From the NCBI RefSeq assembly GCF_008123515.1, contig NZ_VSSR01000032.1, positions 85,871 to 149,870 of the forward strand: a stretch of DNA of 64,000 nt, in the 5' to 3' direction. Position 1 is the stretch's first letter. Every line of letters starts with the position of its first letter. The position numbers were made by a program, and so were the translations under genes. A model generated the notes under the pieces. It saw nothing but the letters and a program-made list of their open reading frames with translations, ran no database searches and had not been told where the DNA came from. Positions 51,974 to 61,053 of this stretch are shown here, in pieces. The DNA is from Bradyrhizobium cytisi (lineage in GTDB: Bacteria; Pseudomonadota; Alphaproteobacteria; Rhizobiales; Xanthobacteraceae).

Positions 51974-53356
51974 ATGAAGCTGTCACGACGGACGATCCTG
52001 CAGGGTGCGGGTGGCCTGGCTTTCGCGGTTGCGAGCTTCCGCGGCGATGCGCTGGCGCAAGCGCCGTCAGCGGCCCGGAGTCCAGACAACAACCCTGAGG
52101 TGCCGCCGATCCTGTTCGTCCATGGCAATGGCGACTACGACGCACTCTGGATGACGACGCTGTGGCGGATGGAATCCAACGGCATCGCGCGTGACAGCAT
52201 GATGGCGATCAATTTCACCAATCCCAGCGCGCGCAGCGACGATACGGTCGAGCAAGCCAACCGCTCCTCGACCGAGGATCAGCGCCGCGAGCTTGCCGCC
52301 GCCATCGCCGAGCTGAAGCGCCGCACCGGCGCGTCGCGCGTCGCGCTGGTCGGCAATTCGCGCGGTGGTAACTCCATCCGCAACGTCATCAAGAACGGGG
52401 GCGCCGGCGACGTCAGTCACGCCGTCCTGTGCGGCACGCCCAATCACGGCGTGTTTGCGCTCGATGATCTCCTCGGCAGCGAGTTCAACGGACGCGGACC
52501 CTTCCTGCGCGGCCTGAACGACGGCGACAGCGAGGTGACGCCGGGCACGGCTTTCCTCACCCTGCGCAGCGACGGCATGGACAAATATGCGCAACCCGAT
52601 GGCCGCTTCATGGGCAAGCCGGGCATGCCGACAAACGTCACCGCCGAGGGGCCGGAGCTGAAGGGCGCGACCAATCTTGTGCTCGGCACGATCGACCATC
52701 GCGAGACGGCTTATCACCCGCGCGCTTTCCGGGAGATCTACAAGTTCATCGCCGGCCGCGAACCTGCGCGCATCGCGATCGCGCCAGAGCAGACCGTTCA
52801 CATCAGTGGATTGGTCACGGGCGCGGTAGACGGTGTGCCGACCAATCGCCCCGTGGCCGGGGCGGTGGTGGAGATCAACTATGTCGACCGCGAGAGCGGG
52901 GAGCGAAGGGGCGATGTGGTGCACCGCGCGACGACGGGCGCCGACGGCCGCTGGGGGCCGGCCACGGTCGATCCGACCTCGCCGCTCGAGATCGTCCTGA
53001 CTACGCCGGACGCCCCGATTACGCATTTCTACCGCTCGCCCTTCCCGCGCTCCTCCGACGTCGTGCATCTGCGCGCCGCGCGCCCGTTCATGCCGGCGGA
53101 CAAGGACGCCGGCGCGGTCGTGATCATGACACGCCCGCGCGGCTATTTCGGCCTGCCGCGCGACATCGTCCTGTTCGACGGCCAGGAGCCCGCCGACGTC
53201 CATCCGGGCGTGCCCACGGATGCGGCAGCAACCCTGCGCCTTCCGGCCAGCGAGGTCGGGCGCAATATCGTGGCCCAGTTCAACCAAGAACGAATTGTGG
53301 CACGCGCCTGGCCGGCCTCCGAGAACAGGATTGCGGTTGCCGAACTGACTTACTAG
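51974..53356 (+). CDS. Tat-exported alpha/beta hydrolase
   Basis: A 460-residue protein. The N-terminus SRRTILQGAGGLAFAVASF is a twin-arginine signal (RR at 5-6), so it is exported folded. The alpha/beta hydrolase core (about 45-245) has the oxyanion region ILFVHGNGDYDALW and the nucleophile elbow VALVGNSRGGNS, with GTIDHRETAYH near the catalytic histidine. The C-terminal half (about 270-460) is rich in beta strands. It may be a periplasmic esterase or lipase. A strong GGGGAGGAACAG precedes the ATG; the P450 gene follows on the same strand. Confidence 0.9.
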   Translation: MKLSRRTILQGAGGLAFAVASFRGDALAQAPSAARSPDNNPEVPPILFVHGNGDYDALWMTTLWRMESNGIARDSMMAINFTNPSARSDDTVEQANRSSTEDQRRELAAAIAELKRRTGASRVALVGNSRGGNSIRNVIKNGGAGDVSHAVLCGTPNHGVFALDDLLGSEFNGRGPFLRGLNDGDSEVTPGTAFLTLRSDGMDKYAQPDGRFMGKPGMPTNVTAEGPELKGATNLVLGTIDHRETAYHPRAFREIYKFIAGREPARIAIAPEQTVHISGLVTGAVDGVPTNRPVAGAVVEINYVDRESGERRGDVVHRATTGADGRWGPATVDPTSPLEIVLTTPDAPITHFYRSPFPRSSDVVHLRAARPFMPADKDAGAVVIMTRPRGYFGLPRDIVLFDGQEPADVHPGVPTDAAATLRLPASEVGRNIVAQFNQERIVARAWPASENRIAVAELTY

Positions 53357-53390
53357 CTAATTGCCTGCGTGAGGTCTGCGGGAGAGAGCC

Positions 53391-54758
53391 ATGAACATCG
53401 CCAGCGTGCGTCGGCCCATCATCCCCCCGACCCCGCCGCGCGCGCCGGACAATCTGTCGTTCTTCGGCCGGCTTGCGGTGATCAAGCAGAACATGATCGC
53501 CACCTGGGGGCAGCGCGCCTATGAGGAAGAGATCATCCAGGGCCGCTTCCTCCTGCACAAGAGCTTCATCCTGAACCAGCCGGATGCGATCCGGCACGTC
53601 CTGCTCAGCAATTACGAGAACTATACGCGGACACCGGCGGGCATCCGCATGCTGCGTCCCGTGCTCGGTGAAGGTCTCCTGCTCGCCGAGGGCCACGCCT
53701 GGACGCATCAGCGCCGGACGCTCGCACCCGCCTTCACGCCGCGCGCCACCGCCAATCTCGTCCCGCACATGACGGCGGTGCTCGACGAGACCATCGCGAA
53801 GCTGGATGCGCGCACGAACGAGCCGATTGATCTGCGCGAGATCATGCAACGCATGACGCTGGAGATCGCCGGCCGCACGATGTTCTCGTTCGGCATGGAC
53901 CGGCACGGTCCGACCTTGCGCAACTTCGTCATGGAATATGCCGAGCGGCTCGGGCGGGCCTACTTCCTCGACATGGTGCTGCCGGTCTCCTGGCCGACGC
54001 CGATGGATCGAGCCCGCGCCCGCTTCCGTACCCGCTGGACCGAATTCGTCGCGATGCTGATCGCCGAGCGGCGGGCGGCGGGCAAGAATGAGGGCGCGCC
54101 GCCGCGCGATCTGTTCGATCTCATGAACGAGGCGCGCGATCCTGAAACCGGCAAGGGCTTTTCAGACGAGCAACTCGTCGACGAGGTTGCGACCATGATC
54201 CTCGCAGGTCATGAGACGACCGCGACCGCGCTGTTCTGGGCGCTTTACCTGCTGGCGCTCGATCCTGATACGCAGGAGGAGGTCGCCTCCGAGACAAGCG
54301 GCGAGCATCTCGACAGCATGGCCGATATCGACCGGCAAAAATTCACCCGCGCCGTGGTCGATGAGACCATGCGGCTCTATCCGCCGGCCTTCCTTGTCGC
54401 CCGGGCCGCGCGCGGCAAGGACGTTGTGGCCGGTGCTAAAGTCAGCAAGGGCGACATCATCATGATCGCGCCCTGGCTGCTGCACCGGCACGAGAAGCTG
54501 TGGGATCAGCCGAACGCGTTCATTCCAAAGCGCTTCATGTCGAAAGAGGCGCCCGATCGCTTCGCCTATCTGCCGTTCGGCGCGGGCCCGCGCGTCTGTG
54601 TCGGCGCGCCGTTCGCGCAAGCCGAATCCGTGCTGGCGCTGGCGCGACTGATCGGCGCGTTCCGCGTCGAGCTGGCCGACACAATTCCCGTGATCCCGCA
54701 TGGTGTCGTCACGACCCAGCCGGATCACTCACCCATGTTCCGCATCACGCGCAGGTGA
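53391..54758 (+). CDS. cytochrome P450
   Basis: A 455-residue P450. The oxygen-activating I-helix motif is AGHETTATALF, the K-helix ExxR is ETMR in VDETMRLYPPAF, and the haem-thiolate cysteine is C403 in FGAGPRVCVGAPFAQAE. The sequence resembles P450s that hydroxylate fatty acids or other hydrophobic compounds; no redox partner gene is next to it. GGGAGAG precedes the ATG. It starts 34 bases after the hydrolase stop, so the two may be co-transcribed. Confidence 0.95.
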   Translation: MNIASVRRPIIPPTPPRAPDNLSFFGRLAVIKQNMIATWGQRAYEEEIIQGRFLLHKSFILNQPDAIRHVLLSNYENYTRTPAGIRMLRPVLGEGLLLAEGHAWTHQRRTLAPAFTPRATANLVPHMTAVLDETIAKLDARTNEPIDLREIMQRMTLEIAGRTMFSFGMDRHGPTLRNFVMEYAERLGRAYFLDMVLPVSWPTPMDRARARFRTRWTEFVAMLIAERRAAGKNEGAPPRDLFDLMNEARDPETGKGFSDEQLVDEVATMILAGHETTATALFWALYLLALDPDTQEEVASETSGEHLDSMADIDRQKFTRAVVDETMRLYPPAFLVARAARGKDVVAGAKVSKGDIIMIAPWLLHRHEKLWDQPNAFIPKRFMSKEAPDRFAYLPFGAGPRVCVGAPFAQAESVLALARLIGAFRVELADTIPVIPHGVVTTQPDHSPMFRITRR

Positions 54759-54808
54759 CAGGCGTTCGTCTGGCTAATGGCGTGATCCACCCTAGATAGA
54801 GTTGCGCC

Positions 54809-56218
54809 ATGAGCGATATTCAAGCCCAGCTTTCGGTCCTGAAGCAGACCGCCGACCCGAAGGCGGTTGATGCGATTCAATACCTCATCGGTCACGGTGA
54901 GGATCACGAGCTCAATCGCGTCAATGTGCTCGATTTCTCCAGGCAGCATGGCGTGGATGAGGAGCGCGCGATCTCGGCCTTCCTGCATTCGGCACGGCTC
55001 GGGTTGTTCGATCTCGGCTGGAACGTGCTGTGCCCGGGATGCGGCGGCGTGCTGGGGGCGCACTCGACGCTGAAGGCACTGAAGCCGGACGATTATCACT
55101 GTGCGCTTTGCGCCTGCGGCTACAAGGCCTCGGTCGATGACCAGGTCGAAGTCTCCTTCACGGTGAATCCGCGCGTGCGCCATATCGCGGCGCACGACCC
55201 CAACTCGCTTCCGGTGTGGGAGTATTTCAAGCAGGTGTTCTGGAGTTCGGGCGTCGACTTCAACAAGGAGTCGTTTGCCACGCTCGCCAACGAGGTGACG
55301 CTCGATACGATGGAGTTGCCGGCCGGCGAGAAGGCGACGATGTCGCTGCAACTGCCGAACGATTTCATCATCATCTTCGAGCCGGTGACGCACGCCGCCC
55401 ATTTCATCGACGTCCAGGGGGAGCCGACCAAGGACCGCCAGCAGCTCGCCATCATGTACAACAGGGTGCAGGCTCCGACCGGCACCGCGACGATGCGGCC
55501 GGGCCCGCTGCGGCTGTCGCTGGAGAACCAGGCCGGCGTCCGCGTGCTGCCGTCGGTGTTCATCGCGGCCGAAGCGCTCCATCATCTGATCGGCAAGCGC
55601 AAGCCGTTCCTTACCGCCAAGCGGATGCTGTCGAACCAGACTTTTCGCGATGTCTTCAAGGCGGACAATCTCAGCCTCGATCAGCGGCTCCAGATCACCT
55701 CGCTGACCTTCCTGTTCACCGACCTCAAGGGCTCGACCGCGCTCTACGAGCGCGTCGGCGATCTTGCCGCTTTCGATCTCGTGCGCGCGCATTTCCATGC
55801 GCTGCTGGAGATCATCTCGTCCGAGAAAGGCGCGGTGGTGAAGACGATTGGTGATGCCGTGATGGCGACCTTCGTCCGTCCCGAGCATGCCATCGTCGCG
55901 GGCCTGCGGATGCGCGCGGCGATGGACCAGCTCAACAAGCAGCGCGGCACCGCTGATCTCATCGTCAAGATCGGCATCCATGAAGGTCCGTGCCTCGCGG
56001 TGATGCTCAATGAGCGGCAGGATTATTTCGGCCAGACCGTCAACATCGCCGCGCGCGTGCAGAGCCTGTCGACCGCGCGGGAGATCCATATCACCGGCCC
56101 GGTGCTGGATGCGCCGGCGGTCGCCGAGGTTTTGCAGCAACGTGCCATCAAGCCGATCCAGAAGCAGGCAGCGCTGCGCGGCATCGCCGACAAGATGGTG
56201 GTGTACGAGATACCGTGA
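54809..56218 (+). CDS. class III cyclase with zinc-ribbon N-terminal domain (DUF5939-like)
   Basis: A 469-residue protein. The N-terminal region (about 1-280) resembles DUF5939 and contains a likely zinc ribbon: C75-x2-C78 (LCPGCGG) and C98-x2-C101 (HCALCACG). The C-terminal cyclase domain (about 290-440) keeps both metal aspartates (LFTDLKGST, KTIGDAVMATF), the specificity lysine, and the asparagine and arginine of VNIAARVQ. The second specificity position is glutamine (FGQTVN), as in some bacterial adenylate cyclases. It lies 50 bases after the P450 gene. It would make cAMP in response to an unknown signal. Confidence 0.92.
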   Translation: MSDIQAQLSVLKQTADPKAVDAIQYLIGHGEDHELNRVNVLDFSRQHGVDEERAISAFLHSARLGLFDLGWNVLCPGCGGVLGAHSTLKALKPDDYHCALCACGYKASVDDQVEVSFTVNPRVRHIAAHDPNSLPVWEYFKQVFWSSGVDFNKESFATLANEVTLDTMELPAGEKATMSLQLPNDFIIIFEPVTHAAHFIDVQGEPTKDRQQLAIMYNRVQAPTGTATMRPGPLRLSLENQAGVRVLPSVFIAAEALHHLIGKRKPFLTAKRMLSNQTFRDVFKADNLSLDQRLQITSLTFLFTDLKGSTALYERVGDLAAFDLVRAHFHALLEIISSEKGAVVKTIGDAVMATFVRPEHAIVAGLRMRAAMDQLNKQRGTADLIVKIGIHEGPCLAVMLNERQDYFGQTVNIAARVQSLSTAREIHITGPVLDAPAVAEVLQQRAIKPIQKQAALRGIADKMVVYEIP

Positions 56219-56364
56219 GGCCTTTGCGCATTAGCGCTACCCAGATTGCCGAAACGTAATGCAGCGCGCGGAACTGACGCATGTTGCGCCGGTTGAGTTT
56301 CCCACTCATATAATGCCGGTAGCGGCCGCGTTCCCCGCGGCGTCATCGATTCAGGTAGGATCTT

Positions 56365-56853
56365 ATGCTCGACGGCCTGCGCCAATTCATCGCCGACATT
56401 ATTGCTCCTCATGCCCAGGACCGCGCCTTCGGCGATAGCGATTATCGGCTGGCGGCCACCGCACTCCTGGTCCACGTGGTTTCGCTGGACGGGCAGCCGA
56501 CGCAGGCCGAGCAGAGCAAGCTGCACAATCTGATCGAAAGCCATTTTAAGCTCGACCGTGGCGCGGCCGACCGGCTGATTGCGGATGCGACTGAGGTCGA
56601 GGGCGAGGCGGTCGATCTTTATCACTTCACCAGCGCGATCATGCGCTCGCTCGACGAAGAGGGCCGCAAGCGCATCGTGCAGATGATGTGGGAGCTGGTC
56701 TATGCCGACGGCGAGGTCACCGAGTTCGAGGACAACGTCGTCTGGCGCGCCTCCGACCTGCTCGGGATTTCCCAGCGCGACCGGATCGATCTCAAGCACG
56801 CGGTCGCGAACCGCGCCGGCGGTCAGGTCAAAGATGGCGCGCTCGGCGGCTGA
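56365..56853 (+). CDS. TerB-family protein
   Basis: A 162-residue all-helical protein of the TerB (tellurite-resistance B) fold family. The paired acidic signatures are AATALLVHVVSLDGQPTQAE (near 28-47, one residue paraphrased as LAATALLVHVV in frame) and MMWELVYADGEVTEFEDNVV, the duplicated motif that binds calcium in TerB. No other ter gene is nearby, so this is probably a stand-alone envelope-stress or regulatory TerB. AGGTAGGA precedes the ATG. Confidence 0.9.
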   Translation: MLDGLRQFIADIIAPHAQDRAFGDSDYRLAATALLVHVVSLDGQPTQAEQSKLHNLIESHFKLDRGAADRLIADATEVEGEAVDLYHFTSAIMRSLDEEGRKRIVQMMWELVYADGEVTEFEDNVVWRASDLLGISQRDRIDLKHAVANRAGGQVKDGALGG

Positions 56854-57082
56854 GCTGTCGCCAACGCGGCATGATTTCCGGTTGTATGGACCACATGACG
56901 AAACTTTAATGTAGCCTCCGGACCTCACGTTTCCGGATTCCCCTGCAAATCCGCGGTTTCTTCTGCTCCCTGTTGCCCGCTCAGGCCGCCATGCTGCCAG
57001 CGCCGCTTGCCTGTCGCGCGTGGCCTATGCTCCAGTTCCGCCATTACGAAGGTCAAAAACTTCAATTCAAGAGACTGCGATC

Positions 57083-57862
57083 GTGACTGAGCGGGTAACC
57101 TTGATCACCGGCGCCTCGGCGGGCATCGGCACGGAGCTGGCGCGTGTGTTCGCCGCGAACGGACACCGGCTCGCGCTGACGGCGCGACGTGCCGACCGGC
57201 TCGAGGCGCTCGCAAACGAGCTCACCGCCAAGTGTGGCAAGAAGCCGATCGTGATCGCCTGCGACCTGCAGCAAGCAGATGCCGGCGAAAGGATCGCCGC
57301 CGCGCTCGCTGCCGAAGAGGTCGAGCTCGACAACCTCGTCAACAATGCCGGCTTCGGCGTGTTCGGCGACGCCATCGAGCGCGACCGCGACGAGCAGGTC
57401 GGCATCGTCGACGTCAACGTCCGCGCGCTGACTGATCTGTCGCTGCGCTTTGCCGATCAGCTCATCCGGAACAAGGGCGGTCTGCTCAATGTCGGCTCCG
57501 TCGCGGGCTTCCTGCCCGGTCCCGGCATGGCGGTCTATTACGCGTCCAAGGCCTATGTGATCTCGCTCACCGAGGCCCTGCGGGCGGAGCTCGCGCCGCG
57601 CGGCGTTCGTGTCACCGTGCTCTGCCCGGGTCCGGTGCCTACCGAATTCCAGGCCCGCGCCGGCGTCGGCTCCGGGCACGATACGGCGATTCTCAATGTC
57701 CCCGCCGCCGATGTCGCGCGGCAGGCCTATCGTGGCCTGATGGCGAATAAACGGGCCGTGCTGCCGGGTCTCGGTATCAAGATCGTGCCGTTCGCACTGC
57801 GTTTCTTCCCGCGCGGCTTCATCCTGTTCGCCACCAGCCGGTTCCAGCGGCAAAGACGCTAG
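57083..57862 (+). CDS. classical short-chain dehydrogenase/reductase
   Basis: A 259-residue SDR. The NAD(P) motif is TGASAGIGTELA (residues 9-20), the NNAG stabilising motif lies near 86-89, and the active-site Ser-Tyr-Lys triad is seen in GSVAGFLPGPGMAVYYASKAY (in part: YYASK). It catalyses NAD(P)-dependent reduction of a carbonyl or oxidation of an alcohol; the substrate is unknown. The start is GTG at 57083, giving MTERVTLITGAS. The stop codon lies at the edge of a dispersed repeat (57858-57954). Confidence 0.93.
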   Translation: MTERVTLITGASAGIGTELARVFAANGHRLALTARRADRLEALANELTAKCGKKPIVIACDLQQADAGERIAAALAAEEVELDNLVNNAGFGVFGDAIERDRDEQVGIVDVNVRALTDLSLRFADQLIRNKGGLLNVGSVAGFLPGPGMAVYYASKAYVISLTEALRAELAPRGVRVTVLCPGPVPTEFQARAGVGSGHDTAILNVPAADVARQAYRGLMANKRAVLPGLGIKIVPFALRFFPRGFILFATSRFQRQRR

Positions 57863-57954
57863 AGCCCGTTCCGATGGAATCGGAACAGCTCTGGCTTCTT
57901 GTTTGACGCGTTTTCTTGACGCGAACCGGGATCCACTTCGCTCGAAAACGCTCT
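57858..57954. repeat. dispersed intergenic repeat, copy B (inverted)
   Basis: About 97 bases that, read in reverse complement, match copy A at 1768-1836 (AGAGCGTTTTCGAGCGAAGT, then CGCGTCAAGAAAACGCG). Unlike copy A it also has a hairpin, GTTCCGAT/ATCGGAAC (57869-57885). The SDR stop codon (57860-57862) lies at its left edge. Confidence 0.75.
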
Positions 57955-58085
57955 GACGAACGCCCGAAGCACCCGTAGTGGCCCGGAGCTTGCTTCAATG
58001 TCGGGGCGTGTGTGCGCGAACTCACACGATGTTAACCGTCGCTTAGCTATGCTGGCGGCTTGAACCGATAGCACTCGCAGAGACC

Positions 58086-58880
58086 ATGTCGTTTCGGACG
58101 GACAGGTTTGGTGGCGCAGAATTGGTGCCCTTCCCCAGAAGGACGCCGAGCGCGGCCGCCTCAGAGCACCCTCTGCCGGTTCTGATCGTCCTGCACCAGG
58201 AATCCTCGACGCCCGGCCGCGTCGGCAACGCGCTGCGCGCGCTCGGCCATCATCTCGACATCCGCAGGCCGCGCTTCGGCGATCCCCTGCCCGACACGCT
58301 CGACCGGCATGCCGGCGCCGTGGTCTTCGGCGGCCCGATGAGCGCCAACGATCCCGACGACTACGTCCGCCGCGAGATCGACTGGATCCAAATTCCACTC
58401 CGCGAACAGCGGCCGTTCCTCGGCATCTGCCTGGGCGCGCAGATGCTGGCGATGCAGCTCGGCGCACGCGTCGCGCCGCATGCACAGGCACTGACCCAGA
58501 TCGGCTACTACCCGATCCGCCCGACCGCGGCTGGCCGCGCGCTCTGCGCGGACTGGCCGGCGCAGGTCTATCACTGGCATCGCGAGGGATTTCAGTTGCC
58601 TTCCGGCGCCGAATTGCTTGCGGAAGGCGATGATTTTCCGATCCAGGCGTTCCGCACCGGCAATGCCTTCGGCGTGCAGTTTCATCCCGACGTGACCTAC
58701 GCAATGATGCATTGCTGGACCACGCGCGGCTATGACGGTCTCAGCGCGCCTGGCGCGCGCGAACGGCATCATCATTTTGCCGATCGCGCGGTCTACGATG
58801 CCGCGGAACGCGTCTGGCTCGATCGTTTCATCGACGGCTGGCTGGCGTACCGGCCTGTGCTGGCGCAAGCCGCCGAGTGA
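58086..58880 (+). CDS. class I glutamine amidotransferase-like protein
   Basis: A 264-residue GATase1. The nucleophile cysteine is in LGICLGAQMLAM (near 119) and the catalytic histidine in GVQFHPDVT; the usual following glutamate is aspartate (HPD instead of HPE). It resembles stand-alone GuaA-like or YfeJ-type amidotransferases rather than a fused synthetase. A leader (about 1-30) precedes the fold. A tandem repeat begins 12 bases after the stop. Confidence 0.9.
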   Translation: MSFRTDRFGGAELVPFPRRTPSAAASEHPLPVLIVLHQESSTPGRVGNALRALGHHLDIRRPRFGDPLPDTLDRHAGAVVFGGPMSANDPDDYVRREIDWIQIPLREQRPFLGICLGAQMLAMQLGARVAPHAQALTQIGYYPIRPTAAGRALCADWPAQVYHWHREGFQLPSGAELLAEGDDFPIQAFRTGNAFGVQFHPDVTYAMMHCWTTRGYDGLSAPGARERHHHFADRAVYDAAERVWLDRFIDGWLAYRPVLAQAAE

Positions 58881-58892
58881 TCGCGCGTTCGC

Positions 58893-58944
58893 GCAAGTCC
58901 TTGGTGCAAGTCCTTGGTGCAAGTCCTTGGCGCAAGTCCTTGCC
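58893..58944. repeat. four-unit 13-base tandem repeat
   Basis: Four contiguous units: GCAAGTCCTTGGT twice, then GCAAGTCCTTGGC and GCAAGTCCTTGCC. It lies just after the amidotransferase stop and before a crotonase remnant. There are no spacers, so it is not CRISPR-like. Confidence 0.9.
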
Positions 58945-58956
58945 TCATCCCTGGAT

Positions 58957-59126
58957 ATGCTAGGCTCGTTGCCAACGAGCGCGCGCGAACGCGTGCCGGC
59001 CAGACCCTCAGTGGGGCGACCATCGAGGCGAACCGGGAGATGATGGTGGCGTTGAACGGCAGCGATTTTCGCGAGGGGGTCGCAAGCTTCATGGAGAAGC
59101 GGCCGCCGCGCTTTACGGGGAAGTAG
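58957..59126 (+). pseudogene. C-terminal remnant of an enoyl-CoA hydratase gene
   Basis: The frame ending at 59126 reads ...DFREGVASFMEKRPPRFTGK, the classic C-terminal end of an enoyl-CoA hydratase/crotonase (EGVxSFxEKRxPxFxG). The preceding TLSGATIEANREMM also fits the last helices. The upstream N-terminal two thirds of the gene are absent; the frame runs back into a tandem repeat. It looks like a deletion remnant. It might still be translated as a short peptide, but no catalytic residue remains. Confidence 0.65.
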
Positions 59127-59177
59127 GGAAGCACTCCGTGGATAGGTCCGCCGTCGCCCTGCGGGCTATGCCGGGAC

Positions 59178-59249
59178 AGCCTTCGCTCACTTCGCTGCGA
59201 GGTAGCTCGGCTGGCTTGCCTAGCCGTAGCTCGCGTAGCGAGCGAAGGC

Positions 59250-59250
<1 letters not shown>
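59178..59250. repeat. inverted repeat next to tRNA-Ala
   Basis: AGCCTTCGCTC (59178-59188) and GAGCGAAGGCT (59240-59250) are perfect 11-base inverted arms. Between them lie further small palindromes (CGGCTGGCTTGCCTAGCCG). The right arm touches the 3' end of the tRNA, so on the minus strand the structure is directly downstream and may help terminate or process it. Confidence 0.65.
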
Positions 59251-59325
<75 letters not shown>

Positions 59326-59510
59326 TTTGCTGGCCGCTCTGGTAAACGCGGCCGACAACCGGGCGCCATTTAAGTCCCTGCCAAGGTCAAGTCAAGGACG
59401 GGTGCAACCCGGTTTTAGCCATCCGGGCACCGACCTCCCTTGTTTGGGCCGGGGGGAACCGGTATCTAGCCAAGACCCGTCCCACGACTGGCCCAGAGAG
59501 TGTTTCGCTG

Positions 59511-59801
59511 ATGCGCCCGATAGTCTTCATTCTGATCCAGATCATCAATCTCTACATCTACCTGCTGATCGCATCGGCAATCCTGTCCTGGTTGATCGCG
59601 TTCAATGTCGTGAATACCCGCAACCAGTTCGTCGGCGCGGTCTGGGAATTTCTCTATCGGATTACCGAGCCGGTCCTCGGCCCTATCAGGCGCCGGCTGC
59701 CTGCGATGGGCGGGCTCGATCTGTCTCCGATCGTCGCCTTCTTCGTGCTTTGGCTGATCCAGCTCTATCTCGCCGAGTACGTCTATCCGAACGTGCCCTA
59801 G
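59511..59801 (+). CDS. YggT-family membrane protein
   Basis: A 96-residue protein with two hydrophobic helices (about 7-28 and 65-92) joined by the conserved segment NQFVGAVWEFLYRITEPVLGPIRRRLPAMGGLDLSP (in part: RITEPVLGPIRRRLP). The family is linked to membrane integrity, osmotic response and, in some organisms, cytochrome or septum functions. YggU follows 26 bases later, the conserved pairing. Confidence 0.94.
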   Translation: MRPIVFILIQIINLYIYLLIASAILSWLIAFNVVNTRNQFVGAVWEFLYRITEPVLGPIRRRLPAMGGLDLSPIVAFFVLWLIQLYLAEYVYPNVP

Positions 59802-59827
59802 TCCGGCGAAACCGTGATGGAGCCTCG

Positions 59828-60160
59828 ATGGATCCTTGGCGGATCTCCACCACGGGCGTCAGCATCGCGTTGCGGGTGACGCCGCGGGGCGGACGTGACG
59901 GCGTCGACGGGGTCGAACAGCTCTCCGACGGCCGCAGTGTGCTGAAGGTGCGTGTGCGTGCCATCGCCGATGGCGGCGAGGCCAATCGCGCCGTGCTGGT
60001 GCTGCTGGCGAAATCGCTTGGCGTACCCAAGGCCAGCGTCACTCTTTTGTCGGGGACGACGTCGCGGCTGAAGCAGGTCGCCATCGCGGGCGATCCGGCA
60101 CGACTTACCGAGGCGTTGCGCGAGCTCGCTTCCGTCAAATCGACAGGCATAAGGAACTGA
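59828..60160 (+). CDS. YggU-family (DUF167) protein
   Basis: A 110-residue DUF167 protein. It has the family core VTPRGGRDGVDGVE, VLKVRVRAIADGGEANRAVL and the C-terminal LLSGTTSRLKQVAIAGD. Function unknown. It lies between yggT and folD in the usual order; the folD ATG begins one base after the stop. The ATG at 59828 lies within GATGGAT and needs no upstream extension. Confidence 0.93.
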   Translation: MDPWRISTTGVSIALRVTPRGGRDGVDGVEQLSDGRSVLKVRVRAIADGGEANRAVLVLLAKSLGVPKASVTLLSGTTSRLKQVAIAGDPARLTEALRELASVKSTGIRN

Positions 60161-60161
60161 C

Positions 60162-61046
60162 ATGACGGCCACGATCATCGATGGAAAAGTCATCGCCGCG
60201 GACCTTCGTGCGCGCGTCGCGGACGAGGTCGCCCGCGTCAAGCGCGACCACGATCTGGTGCCGGGCCTCGCAGTGGTCCTGGTCGGCAACGATCCCGCCA
60301 GCGAAGTCTATGTCCGCTCCAAGCATACGCAGACCCAGGCAGCCGGCATGGCCTCGTTCGAGCACAAGCTGCCGGTGGACGTCTCGCAAGCCGATCTGCT
60401 GGCCGTGGTCGCAAAGCTCAATCGCGATCCCGCCGTGCACGGCATTCTCGTGCAATTGCCGTTGCCCAAGGGGCTGGACACAGAGGCGGTGATCAATGCC
60501 ATCGATCCTGCCAAGGATGTCGACGGCCTGCATCCGAACAATGCCGGGCGGCTCGCCGGCGGCTTCGCGGCGCTGTCGCCCTGCACCCCGCTCGGCTGCA
60601 TCATCCTGACCAAGAGCGTGCACCCTTCCCTCGAGGGCATGAACGCCATCGTGATCGGCCGCTCCAATCTGGTCGGCCGCCCGCTGGTGCAGTTGCTGCT
60701 GAACGAGAACGCGACGGTGACGATCGCCCATTCGCGCTCGCGCGACCTGCCCGGACTCGTGAGGCAGGCTGATCTCGTCTATGCCGCGGTCGGCAAGCCC
60801 GAGATGGTGCGCGGCGACTGGCTGAAGCCGGGTGCGACCGTGATCGATGTTGGCATCAACCGCATGCCGAAGGCCGACGGCAAGACCCGCCTCGTCGGCG
60901 ATGTCGCCTATCAGGAAGCGCTTGGCGTTGCCGGTGCGGTGACGCCGGTGCCGGGTGGCGTCGGCCAGATGACGGTCGCCTGCCTGCTCGTGAACACGCT
61001 GCGCGCAGCTTGTGCGATCGCTGGGGTGCCAAGGCCAGCGGTGTAG
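60162..61046 (+). CDS. folD: methylenetetrahydrofolate dehydrogenase/cyclohydrolase
   Basis: A 294-residue bifunctional FolD interconverting methylene-, methenyl- and 10-formyl-tetrahydrofolate with NADP. The catalytic lysine K54 and tyrosine Y50 are in EVYVRSKHTQ. Other motifs: GILVQLPLPKGLD, DVDGLHPNN and VIGRSNLVGRP. The product feeds PurH, encoded elsewhere in this window. It starts one base after the YggU stop, so translation is probably coupled. Confidence 0.97.
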   Translation: MTATIIDGKVIAADLRARVADEVARVKRDHDLVPGLAVVLVGNDPASEVYVRSKHTQTQAAGMASFEHKLPVDVSQADLLAVVAKLNRDPAVHGILVQLPLPKGLDTEAVINAIDPAKDVDGLHPNNAGRLAGGFAALSPCTPLGCIILTKSVHPSLEGMNAIVIGRSNLVGRPLVQLLLNENATVTIAHSRSRDLPGLVRQADLVYAAVGKPEMVRGDWLKPGATVIDVGINRMPKADGKTRLVGDVAYQEALGVAGAVTPVPGGVGQMTVACLLVNTLRAACAIAGVPRPAV

Positions 61047-61053
61047 CGCCACT

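Noticed and set aside
54725..56140. 471-codon open frame antisense to the zinc-ribbon cyclase
   Set aside because: Shadow of the cyclase gene; the sense strand carries clear catalytic motifs.
58893..58944. CRISPR-like array
   Set aside because: The units are contiguous with no spacers and too short; there are no cas genes.
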